A stretch of 64,000 bases of DNA from Glaciozyma antarctica PI12 (GCA_002917775.1 KZ627161.1:2063202-2127201), one strand, 5' to 3'. Shown: positions 48,201 to 59,852, numbered from the stretch's first letter. Made by a program: numbers and translations. Notes: a model not told the origin generated them from the sequence alone.

Positions 48201-49294
48201 GGGGTCGGACTCAGGCGGCATGGCTTCGAATCGTCGGCTACGCAATCAAAGCTTCGACAGCTCGAGGACGCTCGTCGACCACGGGCCGCTCGCCTTCCGC
48301 AACGACTGCGATGGCTTTGCAGGTCATCAAGGTTGCGATAATCCTCGGCGAAGAGGATTTGGCGCGCTCGAAGGGGGCATGGCTGAAGCTGGCCTCGTTC
48401 TTGCGGGAGCTCCTAGAGCGAGGAGGAGGAGGCTTCCTCCTCACAGGAGATGGACCGTTTCTGAGCCCATCTCCCTCGCCGCGCACGTCGCATTCGGCGA
48501 TGGACTGGAAGCCGTCGTCGCATTCGCCCGGACGATCCTCTCGGCTTCAAGTTACGACGGCCGACTACCTCCTTTGGTCGACCTTCGAGCTCCTCAGCCT
48601 ATACCCCAGCCCCCTCCTCCTCTACCTCCGCCTCTTTATGCGCGAAAAGCTCTCCGGCTGCCGATTCTCCTCCTCCCGGATCCAGCGACAAGATTCACTC
48701 TCGACCCCGGAGAAGCGACGAGGATCCAACATCCTCGCCAAACCCCTTCTCTCCCGCACGCTCTCTCGGTCGAAGGGTTCCGGCGAAAACCTCGCTGTCG
48801 GAGGGGGCTCGCCGACGCCTGGAGCACGATTTTCGAGACGAAGATCGCGCGAGGCCAGCCCCACTCGAGGCGCATCTCCCTTTCGACCGACCCTCGCCGT
48901 CTACGCGCGCGACTACGTACCCATCGTCGCCTCCTCCTCTCCTACGACTAGCCACCATCCACAGATCCAACATCTCGGCCTCGTATCCAGCCCCGCCTTC
49001 GACTACGTCGAGCCCTCCTCTCCAACGAACGACTTCTCCTCCTGCATCAACTCCTCGGTACTCGTGCGAAGAACCGTCGAGCGCCTTAGGACGGTTCAGG
49101 TTGTTTTCGGCGAAACGGTGATCGATCACCCGATGCTGCGAGAAGGAGTCTTCGACGAGGAGGACGGAGAGAGCACCAGGGCGTGGACGAAAGCGGACGC
49201 GTTGCGAGCGCTGGTGGAGGAGACCAAGGCGCTCGTCGGCGAGTTTGGAGATGTTTTGGCGAAGGTGAGAGGTGATAGGGACGGGGAGGAGTGA
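42201..49294 (+). CDS. Very large helical-repeat protein, tentatively UNC80-like
   Basis: Start ATG 42201, stop TGA 49292-49294; roughly 2,100 residues over many exons. After a Ser/Pro-rich lead the chain is almost entirely amphipathic helices, such as DQAGVLSLLATFFRGSLSRE, ALVGIVGMLLLGMDEAVSAG and DAVMSLYESVGTEVIKTHR. The central part is RKALVTSAIAAVYLRLSELL, QQVVAIRHIRRLLCIQTIL, NGFALFIPSLFKVFVDARDN and RSSVQYAWQRFFRSHAESFV. A Ser/Arg-rich segment near the end (48450-48900) looks disordered. The central part resembles the UNC80 family of large helical proteins, which in animals are scaffolds of the NALCN cation channel; fungi have a related channel, Cch1. That link rests on general resemblance only; another ARM/HEAT scaffold is possible. 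A frame change with no good splice signals lies around 43385-43465. Confidence 0.6.
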
Positions 49295-49565
49295 GCGAAG
49301 CATCGTTATAGCACAGCATCAGCAGTCCACCACGTAACTAACATACCGAATCGTTCAGCATCGCATCGCAAGTGTCGGTTCCAAAAAGACGAACTTCTCC
49401 CTCCCCTCTCCGTCGCCCAAGTCGAGGGGGTGCTCGAGCCTACTCTCCCCTTCCTCTGAAGGTCCGCAAACGCTGTAGCTATCCAAAACAACCAGCTGCG
49501 AATGCAAACGAACGACGACAGCCCTAAAAATCCGAAATAACGAACGTATCCTCGCCGACCTCCTC

Positions 49566-51886
49566 CTACCGCAACTCCCACCCGACCCCACTCTCCCTCT
49601 CCCACTCCTTCCCACTCCCTCCCAGCGCACCACTCCCCACTCCCCACCCAACAACATCACTCGGATCCGGCTCCCTAACTCCCACCGCATAATACTCGCC
49701 ACTCTCTTCCTCCAGCTCCCGCACCACCTTCGCGCCCGACCTACTCATCGCATACCCCGGGCAATTCGGAAGGGCATACGACCCCCTCTCCTCCCCTCCG
49801 ACATTCTCATCCTCAACCACCGTCTGAGTCCTCGCACGCAAAACGCGCTTAGGACTCCTCCCCTCGCTCGCTTTCCGCTTCCTAGCGAGCTCAGCCGCTT
49901 TCTTCCTTCCCGGTGTGATAGGGCGCGATACGCCCGCGTTGGGAGGGGTGGGATTCGTCCGAGGTCGAGAGGCGAAGGCGTCTGACGGATCGTCTGGGCT
50001 GGAGAGGAGGGGGCGATGGGTCTCGGGAGGCGGGGGGGAAGGGCGATTGGTGTGAGGGGGGAGGGAGGAGGGTTCGATATAGATGGAGGAGGAGTCGCGT
50101 TTGTGAGAGGGGGCAAAGGGAGGTGGGGGGAAGGTCTCGTAGGTCGAGAGAGCGTGGAGGGAGGCGTTTCGGGCGGCGCGGGGGATGCGAGGGTTGATGG
50201 CAGGGAGATAGGTGAAGGACGAAGGCGCAGGAGGAGAGATGGGGTCCATTTTGGGAAAGCTTGCGGGAGGGGAGAGAGCGTCGGCAGATTCGTCGTGCGG
50301 AGGGGGGTGAGGGCGAGTGGTGGTGGCAGTATCGGTGGAGACGGCGCGGCCGTAGATAATGGTAGTCGCAATCAGTGGAAAAACAGCCCTCGAGGTCGAA
50401 GCCTGCGAGGCTGAAGCTTGCGAGGCTGTGGCCTGCGAAGTTGACGGCCGAGGAATGGACCAGGCGGGATTGGCCTGACGAGAGGCAGGCGAGGCTTGTA
50501 CGGGCGTTCCCTGCGCCTTTTCGAACTTTCGCTTGAAAGCTTGTTCAGCGCGCAACGTCAGATGTCACAGAATTTTGAAGCGAGAGCGAAGAGGACGCAC
50601 GAAGTACGTGCTGGATTTCTGCCGCAGGCACCTTCTTGACTTCGCGTCGCTCCGGGATTTTCTTGAGCTTAAAGCCAGCAAGCTCGCTTAGAAACGCGCT
50701 CATGTCGACCGGTCCCTGTCCTCCAGGCGGACCGATCGCTGAGAGTCGACGCTGCTTGTTTTGGGGTGGCGTCTTCTGCGAAGGACGAGGTCAGCTGAGG
50801 AGGAAGGTGGCAGCGAACGGACGAACTCTGAGAGCCGCGCGTACACCGGAGAGGACTGATTCGGGACCACTGCAGTTCTTCCAGTTGGGCTTGAAGTCAA
50901 GAGGAGGAGGTGGGGGCGGAGGAGGTGGCGGAGGAGGGGGTGGTGGTGCGGATTTGAACGGCGAACGGAAGAACGAGGCGGAAGGGCTAGCTCCACTACC
51001 ACTGCTAGCTCGGTCGGCCTTCTTGTTCGACGAGAGCTGCGATGTAGAGGGATCAGCATCTCGTCGCACGAAGCGCAGAGAACCCGCCAACGCACCTCAT
51101 CTCGCAGCTTCTTGACCTCCTCCTCGAGCTCCCGAATCCTCTTCCTATCCTTCGCCTTCCTATCCTCCTCCTTCGCCTCCACCCACGCCCCCGAGACGTC
51201 CATATCCCCCACCAACACCGAATCCACCTGCTCCCGCTCCTTCCCCTTCGTCGTCCCCACACCATCCTGGATCCGCAAAATCTCCTCTACCACCATCGTC
51301 GCTTGAGCCTCTGGCGGTGACTGCGAGACGGGGAGAGAGAAGTGGACGCGGTGCGTCGAGCGAGACGAGTCGGAGGGGAGCTTGCGCTTGCCGGAGAGGG
51401 AGTGGAGACCTTTGCGCGCTGGAGGGGGGAGGGAAGGACGGGTGGAGGAGCGGGCTTCGTAGGACGCTGCGAGTACATTGGCTTGGGAGAGCGGCGGGAG
51501 AGGGGGAGGAGCTGTTTGCGAGTCAGTAAACAACACCTCCCCCTGCAGCACCCAGAGAGGAAGGGCTCACGCTCGTCAAAGACGAAGACATCCCTGCTGC
51601 TAGCACTCTCCCTCCTCCTCCTCTTCCCCCCTCCGTCCGGCGTCCTCCCACCAGCACTCGAATCCCTCCTCGCCCTCTTCTGCCCCACCTCCTCCCCCGG
51701 TTCCGCCGAAACGCTCCTCAGGAAGCCCACTACTTCTGAGCCTGCGGCGCTGCAGAGTCCTTGCCAGACGGAGCGAAGGGAGCTGAAGAGGAGAGGTTGA
51801 GTGATGAGAGGCGGAGTTGGAGGAGGCGCCGTAGGTCGCGAGGTGGACGGGAGGGGCCGCTGATGTGGTGGATCCAGTGAAGGCAT
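49566..51886 (-). CDS. Proline-rich coiled-coil protein of unknown function
   Basis: Start ATG 51886 (MPSLDPPHQRPLPSTSR), stop TAG 49566-49568. In order: a Pro/Ser/Arg-rich N-terminus, THRVHFSLPVSQSPPEAQAT, a charged coiled coil (EEDRKAKDRKRIRELEEEVK), and an unbroken run of 15 prolines (coding region about 50901-50951) followed by LDFKPNWKNCS. Then comes a compact basic block, MSAFLSELAGFKLKKIPERR, a helix with FKRKFEKAQ, and a long Ser/Pro-rich tail. The polyproline run next to a short FKLKKI-type helix recalls profilin-binding and WH2-like actin regulators, but no full WH2 or FH2 domain is present. It could equally be a spindle or septin scaffold. Exon joins are reasonable but by eye. Confidence 0.6.
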
Positions 51887-52125
51887 CCGCGGCGTCGTGT
51901 GAGAGTTTTCCAGAGGTCGTAGAGTTGAGATGAAGAGAGAAAAGCGACGGACGATTCGGAACGTCGAGTTCAGCTCTCAAAGGTCAAAGCGCGTTCGACG
52001 ACCAGTCGCGACGTTGCCAGTGCGAAGAGACCATTGCAGGGATCTAGGAGAGGTGGATTGTGTAGGGGTTATACGGAAGGAGAATGCAACTATACAAAAG
52101 AGTGATCAAGGAACCGTCGCCCAAA

Positions 52126-54938
52126 CTACAACTCGGCCTTCGTGCTCGCGACTCCCGCCTCGATCCCCTGAGGGTGAGGAACGGGGACACCTCCTCCGCC
52201 CTCGATACCTTCGCCGAGAGGGTGGTCCTTCTTCGAGTCACCGCCCTGAGGCTTGGGAGGGGGAGGGGGAGCGCCGGCGGCGGGGGCGCCGAGCATCGCC
52301 TCGTCGTAAGGGTCGTCCTTCTCGAACGGCCGGGGACCAAGGAGTGCGATCATGTCGTCGCTGCGTATCAATCGTAAGCGTTCATCCCGAGTAAGCGATG
52401 AGAGAAAGGACGTACCGGGAGAGAACCTCCTTTGCGAGCAAAAGCTGAGCGACCTTCTCGACCTCGTCGCGCTTCTCAGTGAGGAGCTGCGTCGTCCGCT
52501 CGTGCGCCTCGTTGACCATCTTGCGAACCTCCGAGTCGAGGAGCTGAGCCGTCGCCTCCGAGAAGGGCTTCTGGAACGATCCCTCCTCCTGGCGGTACGA
52601 GAGAGGACCGATGACCTTGTTCATGCCGTCTGCGCTCGTTCGTCAGCTCATCCTCCCGGAACCGAGAAGCGAGAAGGAACGTACAGTTCGAGCACACCTC
52701 GAATGCCATGCGAGTAATCTTCTGCAAGTCGTCCTGCGCGCCCGTCGTGATCTTCTTGAAGAAGATCTCCTCGGAAACGCGTCCTCCGAGCGTCATGCAC
52801 ATGCGATCCGACAGCTGCTCAGTCGTGTAGAGGAAGCGCTCCTTGGGGAGGTACTGGGCGTAACCGAGGGCGCCGACTCCGCGAGGAATGATAGAGACCT
52901 GTGTTCAACGACGAAATCAGCTCGATCCCGATCTACGAAAGCGAGAGAACGCACCTTAAGGAGAGGATCCGCATGCTCGAGGTGCCATCCGCACACAGCG
53001 TGTCCTGCCTCGTGGTAGGCGACCGTCGTCTTGATGCTCAACGCTCAACACACGACTCTTGCGCTCCATCCCCGCAATCACGCGCTCGATCGCCATCTCA
53101 AAGTGCTTCTCCGTCACAAACTCGGCACCCAAACGCGCCGCAACGAGCGCCGCCTCGTTACAGACGTTCGCGATGTCGGCACCCGAGAACCCGGGCGTGT
53201 GCGCGGCGAGCTTGCGCGCGAGGATCGAGCGAGGGCTGCCGTCGTCGACGTCGTCCTTGAACGTGTACATCGACTGGAAGTTGGAGCCGGCCTTGGGAGC
53301 CTTGGCGCCATCGGAGGGGGTAGAGGCGGTGGTGGAAGCGGCGACGATGGGAGAGGGGGAAGGGGTGGCGGCGTCGGCGGAGGGGGCAGGGAGGGGAGGT
53401 GCGGGGGTAGCGAAGGAGGGTTCGAGGACGATGTTGCGGAGGTGGACCTTGAAGATCTGGCGACGACCGCTGACATCGGGCCTATCGACGGCGATGTGTC
53501 GATCGAAACGACCTGGTCGCATGAGAGCGGGGTCGAGGACGTCCGCGCGGTTCGTTCCAGCGAGGATGACGATGTGGTCCGAGGTTCCGAAGCCGTCCAT
53601 CTCGACGAGGAGCTGGTTGAGCGTCGACTCGCGCTCGTCGTTGCCGCCAAACTGTCCGCCCTTGCCACGCGACTTTCCGATCGCGTCAATCTCGTCGATG
53701 AAGATGATGCACGGCGCGCTCTTCTTCGCCGTCGCGAAGAGGTCCCGCACGCGCGAAGGACCGACTCCGACGAACATCTCGACGAACTCGGATCCCGAGA
53801 CGGAGAGGAAGGGGACGCCCGACTCTCCTGCGGTCGCCTTGGCGAGGAGCGTCTTGCCCGTTCCAGGAGGTCCCGAGAGGATGGCGCCGCGAGGGATCTT
53901 GGCTCCCAGTCGTTCGTACTTGGCCGGCTCCTTGAGGAACTTGACGAACTCCATAATCTCCTCCTTCGCCTCGTCCATGCCGGCGACGTCGTTGAACTTG
54001 ACCTTGATGTCGGTCTCGCTGTTGAACATCTTGGCCTTGCTCTTGCCGACGCCAAAGATGCCTCCCGATCCTCCTCCTCCTCCTCCGCCCATGCCTCCCA
54101 TCCCGCTCGCCGCGCGCTTCGAGATGTAGAACAGCAGACCTCCGAGGAGGATCGTCGGTGCAAAGTTCATAAGCATCTGCGTGATCGGCACCTCGTCGTG
54201 GTAGGCGACGGGGACGCGCTCGCTCATCGGGATGCTAAGCTCCGTCTGCGCCTCGTCCAGCTTGCGCTCGAACGCCTCGACCGATCCGATCGAGAAGTAG
54301 TAGCTGCCCTTGCCGACCTCGGGAGCCGATCCAGCCGCCGAGGGGTACATCGTGCCCGTCGCGTTCGAGTGGAGGGAGACGCGGACGGTCGATCGGTTGA
54401 TTACGGTGAGCTTGTCGACGAGGCCCTTGGAGAGGAAGGCCGAGTTGAACTCCTGCCAGGTGATCTCGCGGGAGGTGGAGTCGTAGGAGGAGGAGGCGCG
54501 GTAGAGGAGGTAGAGGACGAGGGAGGTGGCGAGGATCGAAGCTGTCGAAGGGTTGTTCTGAGGTGTGGGGTTCTCCTTGCCATCCGGTCCCTTGCCTCCT
54601 CCTCCGCCGCCGCCGCCAAAGAGGCTCTTGATCGGGTCCTTGGGGCTCAGCTCACCGACTGGTGCTGCTCCTGCCTTGGCCTTGCCTAGCATCCCTCCGA
54701 AGAAGTCCTCGAGACCGATCGGGATCGCGCGAGAGTCCTCGTTCTTCTCCTCGGCGATGGGCTTGCCGTCCTTGTCGAGCTTGGGCTTGCCCACGTCCTT
54801 GCCGTCGGCCTCCTTGGCGAAGAGGAAGGCGGAGTGAGGTGGGAGGGCGCTGAAAGCCCGAGTGCGAGTGGCGGCGATGGAGGGGAGTTGGAGGCGCGAT
54901 GAGCTCGCAAACCGCGAGGCGCGAATGGATCGTAGCAT
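52126..54938 (-). CDS. AFG3: Mitochondrial m-AAA protease (Afg3/Yta10 type) with a one-base frame break before HEAGH
   Basis: ATG 54938 starts a mitochondrial presequence ([20 protein letters not shown]); an upstream ATG at 55049 is less fitting. Two membrane segments ([14 protein letters not shown] and [20 protein letters not shown]) flank the intermembrane domain. The AAA module has Walker [15 protein letters not shown], Walker [13 protein letters not shown] and the second region of homology [19 protein letters not shown]. The peptidase has the zinc motif in [20 protein letters not shown]. The C-terminus is a Pro/Gly tail ending TKAEL at 52126. A Pro/Ala/Ser-rich insert of about 60-70 residues (53275-53425) interrupts the AAA domain between VHLRNIVLE and FKDDVDDGS. 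At 53036-53049 a 7-nt direct repeat sits where the frame slips by one base between RKSRVLSVE and the HEAGH exon. The protease degrades and processes inner-membrane proteins. Confidence 0.92.
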
Positions 54939-56080
54939 GGGAAGGGTGTACTGCTGTGGTGTGGTGCCCTGAGATTGGCGATGGGCGCGGGTGTAGGGGC
55001 TAAGGGAGAGCTTTGCGGCTGCTGACGACGCCCCAAGTCCAAAGTCCATCGAGTCAAAGGTTCGCTGGCGCCGAAAGGAAGGAAAGACCGGCAGCGCCCC
55101 AGGTTGGCTACCACCACACCTCTGCTTGTTCGGTCAGCCTGCACGGATAGCTCAGACGTACGGCGTTACTCTCCCGCTCGAATCGACGCAATCGGCCCCG
55201 CACAAGAGGAGGAAGTCGCCCCAGCGTGAGGTCCGTCGTTCGCGCGTTGTTCCTCCTCTTCTCTCGACCTCTGCTCAGCTCCAAGCGGTAGAAATGAAGC
55301 TTTTTAAGTTGCACTTGCCTGGCGCAAAGCTCTTGCTTCGTTGGACTCGGTCGATCTCTCCTCGTCGCAGCTTCTCTCTCTGGCCTGCCGAGCTCCCTCC
55401 GATGGACGACGCACATCCTCAACCAGTGCCTTTACCCTGCTCTTCTACAAACCCGAGTGAACGTGTTCTTTCTCTGGGAGCTATTCCCCTGCCATCACAC
55501 GGCAGAACGACGTAGCAAAGCCGCTTCGCTCAAAGCTTCGCGCCACTGAGACGTCCTTCTCCAGGTGGGTGCAGCTCCTTACCTGCACACATGATTACGG
55601 TACGTGGTTTTACCTTTTTCTGTCTTGCGCGGGGTGTCTCAATCGACTCCCTTGGCCCAAACGACGCCTTCATAAAGCTGAAGGCGCCTCTTCCTCCTCG
55701 GGTCGCGTGCTTTCGCTAACTCGAACTTGTGGGCCTCCCACTCAGCTCCATCCCCATTCTACTGCTTTGGTAATAGTCGCCAGCTCCGAGTCTGAAGCCC
55801 TCGCGTCTGTGCCCACGACAACTTCGCTCAACACCTCGCTCACCTCGCTGCTCCCCCCTCGCTTCCAATCACGCCAACGCGCCTCCACTTGCGCTACCGG
55901 CCGTCTACGTCCACGACATGCAACACCTTCCCTCTCTGGCTCACCCACTCGCATTGTACGCTCGTCGGCGTTTCGGTTACCCCGCATTCCAGGCCCAGAA
56001 AAGCACGCCTTCGATCCCCGAACCTTCTCCCCTTCTCCCCTCCGACTTCGACTCTTGCACCTCTACAGCACCTCTCCAGC
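54939..56080. promoter_or_regulatory. Divergent intergenic region between AFG3 and carbonic anhydrase
   Basis: About 1.14 kb between two head-to-head starts. The plus strand is open over long stretches (55126-55515 and 55569-56129) but without domain or splice support; both probably reflect low stop density. The region just before 56081 is very C/T-rich, probably 5' leader of the anhydrase gene. Confidence 0.35.
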
Positions 56081-56799
56081 ATGTCCTACGCCGAACAGTC
56101 TCTCCCCGCCGCCAACGAAGCCTACGTAGCTGCCTTTGGCGACAAGGTGAGCTCCTCTCGTCGCGTCCTCTGCGCGTGCTGACCCACGACCAGGGGTCCC
56201 TCCCTCTTCCCCCAGGCAAGCGCGTCGCCATCGTCGGCTGCATGGACGCTCGTCTGTGAGTCTCATCCACCCGTTGGCGCTGGATCGAGCTGATGGGATC
56301 GCAGCGACACTTTCGGCGCGACGGGTTTGCATGAAGGAGACGCTCACCACATCCGCAACGCTGGAGGACGCGCTTCGGATGCTCTTCGCTCGCTGGTCAT
56401 CTCGCAGGAGCTGCTGGGTACGCGGGAAGTAATCGTGATCCACCACACAGATTGGTAGGTCCTTCGACGTTCATCCTGCGAGTCCTAGCTAACGCTCCTT
56501 GGTGGATCAGTGGCATGTTGACCTTCCGCTCCGACCAACTTCACGGCCTCGTCAAGAAGCGTGTGGCGCATGAGCACTTTGCGGCCGTCGATTCGCTCGC
56601 GTGCCTTGAATTCCCCGACGTCGACGAGAGCATCAAGGAGGACGTCGCGTTCCTCAAGAACCACCCTTTGATTCTTCCTGAAACTGTGATTAGCGGGTAC
56701 CGCTACGAGGTGAGTATCTTGCGAGCGAACAACTGGAATGGCTACTGATACGAGTTTGGGACGCAGGTGGAGACGGGGAAGCTGGTCAAGATTGCTTGA
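56081..56799 (+). CDS. Beta-class carbonic anhydrase
   Basis: Five exons from ATG 56081 ([20 protein letters not shown]) to TGA 56797-56799. The zinc ligands and catalytic pair are in [18 protein letters not shown] (Cys and the Asp-Arg dyad) and [14 protein letters not shown] (His and Cys). [20 protein letters not shown] and VSGYRYEV-type sequence near the end ([17 protein letters not shown]) complete the fold. The enzyme interconverts CO2 and bicarbonate and supplies bicarbonate to carboxylases; with no signal sequence it is probably cytosolic. At under 190 residues it belongs to the short beta-anhydrase subgroup rather than the longer Nce103/Can2-type enzymes. One intron splits the zinc-ligand Cys codon in HTDCGM. 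Confidence 0.92.
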
Positions 56800-57148
56800 G
56801 GGAAGAGGGATGGTGCACTATTTGGTCGCGAACTTAGACTCGCTGGGGTTATATCATACTTTAAGAACGAGGTTCCGAAGAGAGAGAGCGAACTCGCGCC
56901 ACGATCGCGCGTTGAACGGGCGAACGGGGCACTGCGAAGCTCGCGCTCAAGTTCCGACTGCCTTCTCCTCTGGTCCTCGTCCTGAGCGGAATAGAGGCGC
57001 CGTGCGTAGCAGTCACCCTCAGTGTCAACAGCTTTCACTCAGCCAGCAGACCTGAAAGATCTCTCGCTCGCTCGCACCGCTCTCTCCCCTCCCTTCTCTC
57101 CCTCAACAACGACAAAATTAAATCGATGCAGGCGAACCTCAATAATCA
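56800..57148. other. Convergent intergenic region
   Basis: About 350 bases between the 3' ends of the carbonic anhydrase and LIM genes. No gene seen; presumably both terminators. Confidence 0.35.
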
Positions 57149-59622
57149 CTACACTCCAGCCTTCCCCCTCCTCCCCTCCAGCTTCCTCCACCCCTCACAC
57201 CTCAACCCTCCCCCAGCACCAACCCTACTCTCCCCATCGACCTTCCTCGCACAAACCCCACACACCAAACACTTCCCATGATACCTCCTCCCCAGTGGAC
57301 CCTTGACCGTCTCCCTCTCCGTGGCACGCACGGAACACCCGGCGCAGATGAGGAGACCACCGAGGTTTGCTGGGGGGCGGAGACGGGTGGCGAAGATTGT
57401 TGGAGAGGGGGTCGGGGGTGGGAGGTGGTGATGCGTTGGAGCGCTGAGGGCGGGGGGGAGGGGGAGGGCGCGGGAGGTTGAGGTGCGGAGAGGGGCGCGG
57501 GGAGAGGGGGTTGGGAGGGAGGGAGGAGGGGCGCACTGCGACGGTCGTCAGGAGCGGTTTCGCAAGGAAGGGTGAGAAGGAACGTACGGGGATGTGATAT
57601 GGCATTCCTCCCGATTCAACAAACGTACGATCACCAGGTACAGCACCGAACCCTTTCCCGCAATTCGCGCAAGAGAAGCACGACTGATGGAACATCCTCC
57701 CCATCCTCGGCAGCGTGATCGAGTGCCCAACGCCCAGCTCCTTCCCGCACCCAAAGCACGATAAGTCCTCCTCCTCCACCCGCACTCCTTCGTCCGAAGA
57801 ACGCTCCTCGTCGATCGGTGGCTCGGCGAGCGAGGTGACGATGGATCTGTAGGCGCGCGGAGCGGGGGCGCACTTTGCGACCTCGCTTGAGTTGTCGTTC
57901 CGAGCATGGAGAGGAGATGACTTACCTGCACATGATACGTCTTGGCCTCCTTGACGACGAAGCTTCCTTCACCCAGCACCTCCCCGCACCCACCGCAGCG
58001 AAAGCAATCGCGATGCAGTTCCTCCCCCGTCTGCAGCTGGATGTACTCGCCGTATCCGAGTGCCTTTTCGCAGGCAGGGCATATGGCGTCCGCGAGAGAC
58101 GACTTCGGTTCGTTGGGAGGCCTCGAGGGAGGCGAAGACGCGGGCGGAGGTTTCGAGAGGTCGTCGATGGGTTTGAGCGAGGTGTGGAGCGAGCGACCGG
58201 GGACACGGGGGAGGAGAGGCGGGGTAGGTAGAGGAGGACGTGAAGAAATGGGAGAGGGAAGAGTCTTACGAGTAGGCGAGGCGGGAGGGGAGAAAGCGGT
58301 AGGTCGAGTCGAGGTCGAGGGAGAAGGCAAGGTCGTTCCTGCTGGCAGGTTCCGAGTCGACCACCTCTGAGAAATCGGCTCCTCCTTTTTCGTCGGTGAC
58401 GCCGCCCTCACCACCGGCGGGTCCTCCAGCCCCGCTTTCCGCATCTTCTCTCCCAGCTCATCCAGACTCGCCACCATCGGGCTCTTCCCCCTCTCCCTCC
58501 TCACCCTCCACCCCGCCTCTCCCCCAACCGCTCCTTCTCCAATTCCCAACCCCTTCGTCCCAAATCCGTTCGACCCCTTCGCAGGCGCCACTCCCAAACC
58601 CTTCGCAGCCACGCCAAACCCCCCCACTCCTCCCCCGCTCTCCCTTCCCCACTTGCTCGGTGCAGGCGCCACTTTCGTCCTCCCCGATTGTGCCAAATGT
58701 GGGCTCGGAGGTACGCCGTGCGACTTGTAAGCCGCGGCGTCGAAGCAGGATTCGCAGGATGGGTTGTTGCCGAAGTCGATGATTATTTCGGATGGGGGGG
58801 TGGGGACCTGTGTGGCGTTAGCTGGGGGAATGAGAGGGGAGGAGGGGACGGACGGAGCAGTAGGTGCAGCTGTAGCAGGACTGGAAGGCGGTTAGCGATG
58901 AGCGAGAGAGGGGAGCGAGGGACGTACGGAATGCCAGAGACGTTCTCCGTGGATAATAAACGGCGCGTCCGACAATACAGCGCACTTGCACTTCTTACTA
59001 CTCGCACGCATCAGCTCCCTCCTCTCACCATCGCAGAACGACTCACCAAACCCCCTTACTGAACCTCTCCGCGAAACAATCTCGACAAAAGTAGGTCTCC
59101 CCCTCCCCCTCCTCTGGATGCGGATAAATAGTCTCTTCCTACCCACCCACTTGTCAGCCTCCCTCCCCTGCGCACAGAACGAGCGGAACAGACCTGGCGG
59201 AACTTGACGCAACACCCCGCGCATTGCCAATTATCTCTTGGGCTCAACACGCTTCCAAACACGCTCGACAGTTCAAACTCAGCCTGCGAAGGCGCTCTAG
59301 AATGCGTCGGAGGAGCGGGGGCTGGGGCCGTAGACCTTGTCGAAGAGGGAGGAGGAGTCGAAGAGGGGGATTTGGAGAGGTACCTTCACGCGCTCTCGTC
59401 AGCTCACGTCCTCGTACCAGCAAGGGACAGCACGAACCTGCTAGACCATTTGTCGGCGGCGCTGGAGGAGAAGAGGGCTTTGCCTGCTGGTTCTGGGAGA
59501 GAGAGGATGAGTGGGAGAGGAGGTCGTGTTGTTGAGTGAGGTCGGGACGCACCCTTAGGCGTACCGCCGCACTTGCAGCGTTCGCCAAAGACTGTCTCAC
59601 CGCAACGGCGGCAGAATCCCAT
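57149..59622 (-). CDS. Multi-LIM-domain protein (paxillin-like)
   Basis: Start ATG 59622 with a short zinc-ribbon lead, MGFCRRCGETVFGERCKCGG, then a Ser/Pro linker. LIM-type zinc modules follow: one starting NWQCAGCCVKFRQ with CRDCFAERF and KKCKCAVLSD, one with DAICPACEKALGYGEYIQLQ and HRDCFRCGGCGEVLGEGSF, one with DLSCFGCGKELGVGHSITLP and FHQSCFSCANCGKGFGAVP, and a last with LLICAGCSVRATERE and KCLVCGVCARKVDGESRV. The chain ends at TAG 57149-57151. A long Pro/Ser region separates the first module from the rest. LIM arrays bind partners in actin, septin and polarity complexes; fungal paxillin-like Pxl1 acts at the division site, so a cell-wall or cytokinesis scaffold is the best guess. No RhoGAP domain is present, which argues against the Rga LIM-GAPs. 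Confidence 0.8.
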
Positions 59623-59852
59623 CCTGCTGGCGTGCTGGAGACGAGGTGGCGACGGGGAGGGAGGAGAGGAAGGTGTGAAGGAGAGGTCCGAGGGGCAAGT
59701 CAAGCTTTAACCAGCGCGTCTTCACGCCGAGTTCTCTTTACGCGTACGTTCCTGAAGTGGTCTCGATCCAGGTCTTTCGCTCTCCAGTTCCCATCTCTCT
59801 CGGCAGCCCAGAACGAACGAATGCGAAAGCAACCACCCAAACGTGAATTGCA

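Noticed and set aside
50891-50951. Possible minisatellite
   Set aside because: It is the in-frame polyproline run of the minus-strand gene; coding explains the repeat.
53031-54689. 552-codon open frame on the plus strand, opposite AFG3
   Set aside because: It is the antisense of a strongly conserved AAA protease exon. High GC and codon bias remove stops on the opposite strand; the translation is Arg/Asp/Val repeats with no domain.
55569-56129. 186-codon plus-strand open frame overlapping the start of carbonic anhydrase
   Set aside because: Uses a different frame from the conserved enzyme, Ser/Pro/Arg-rich, no domain. More likely untranslated leader.
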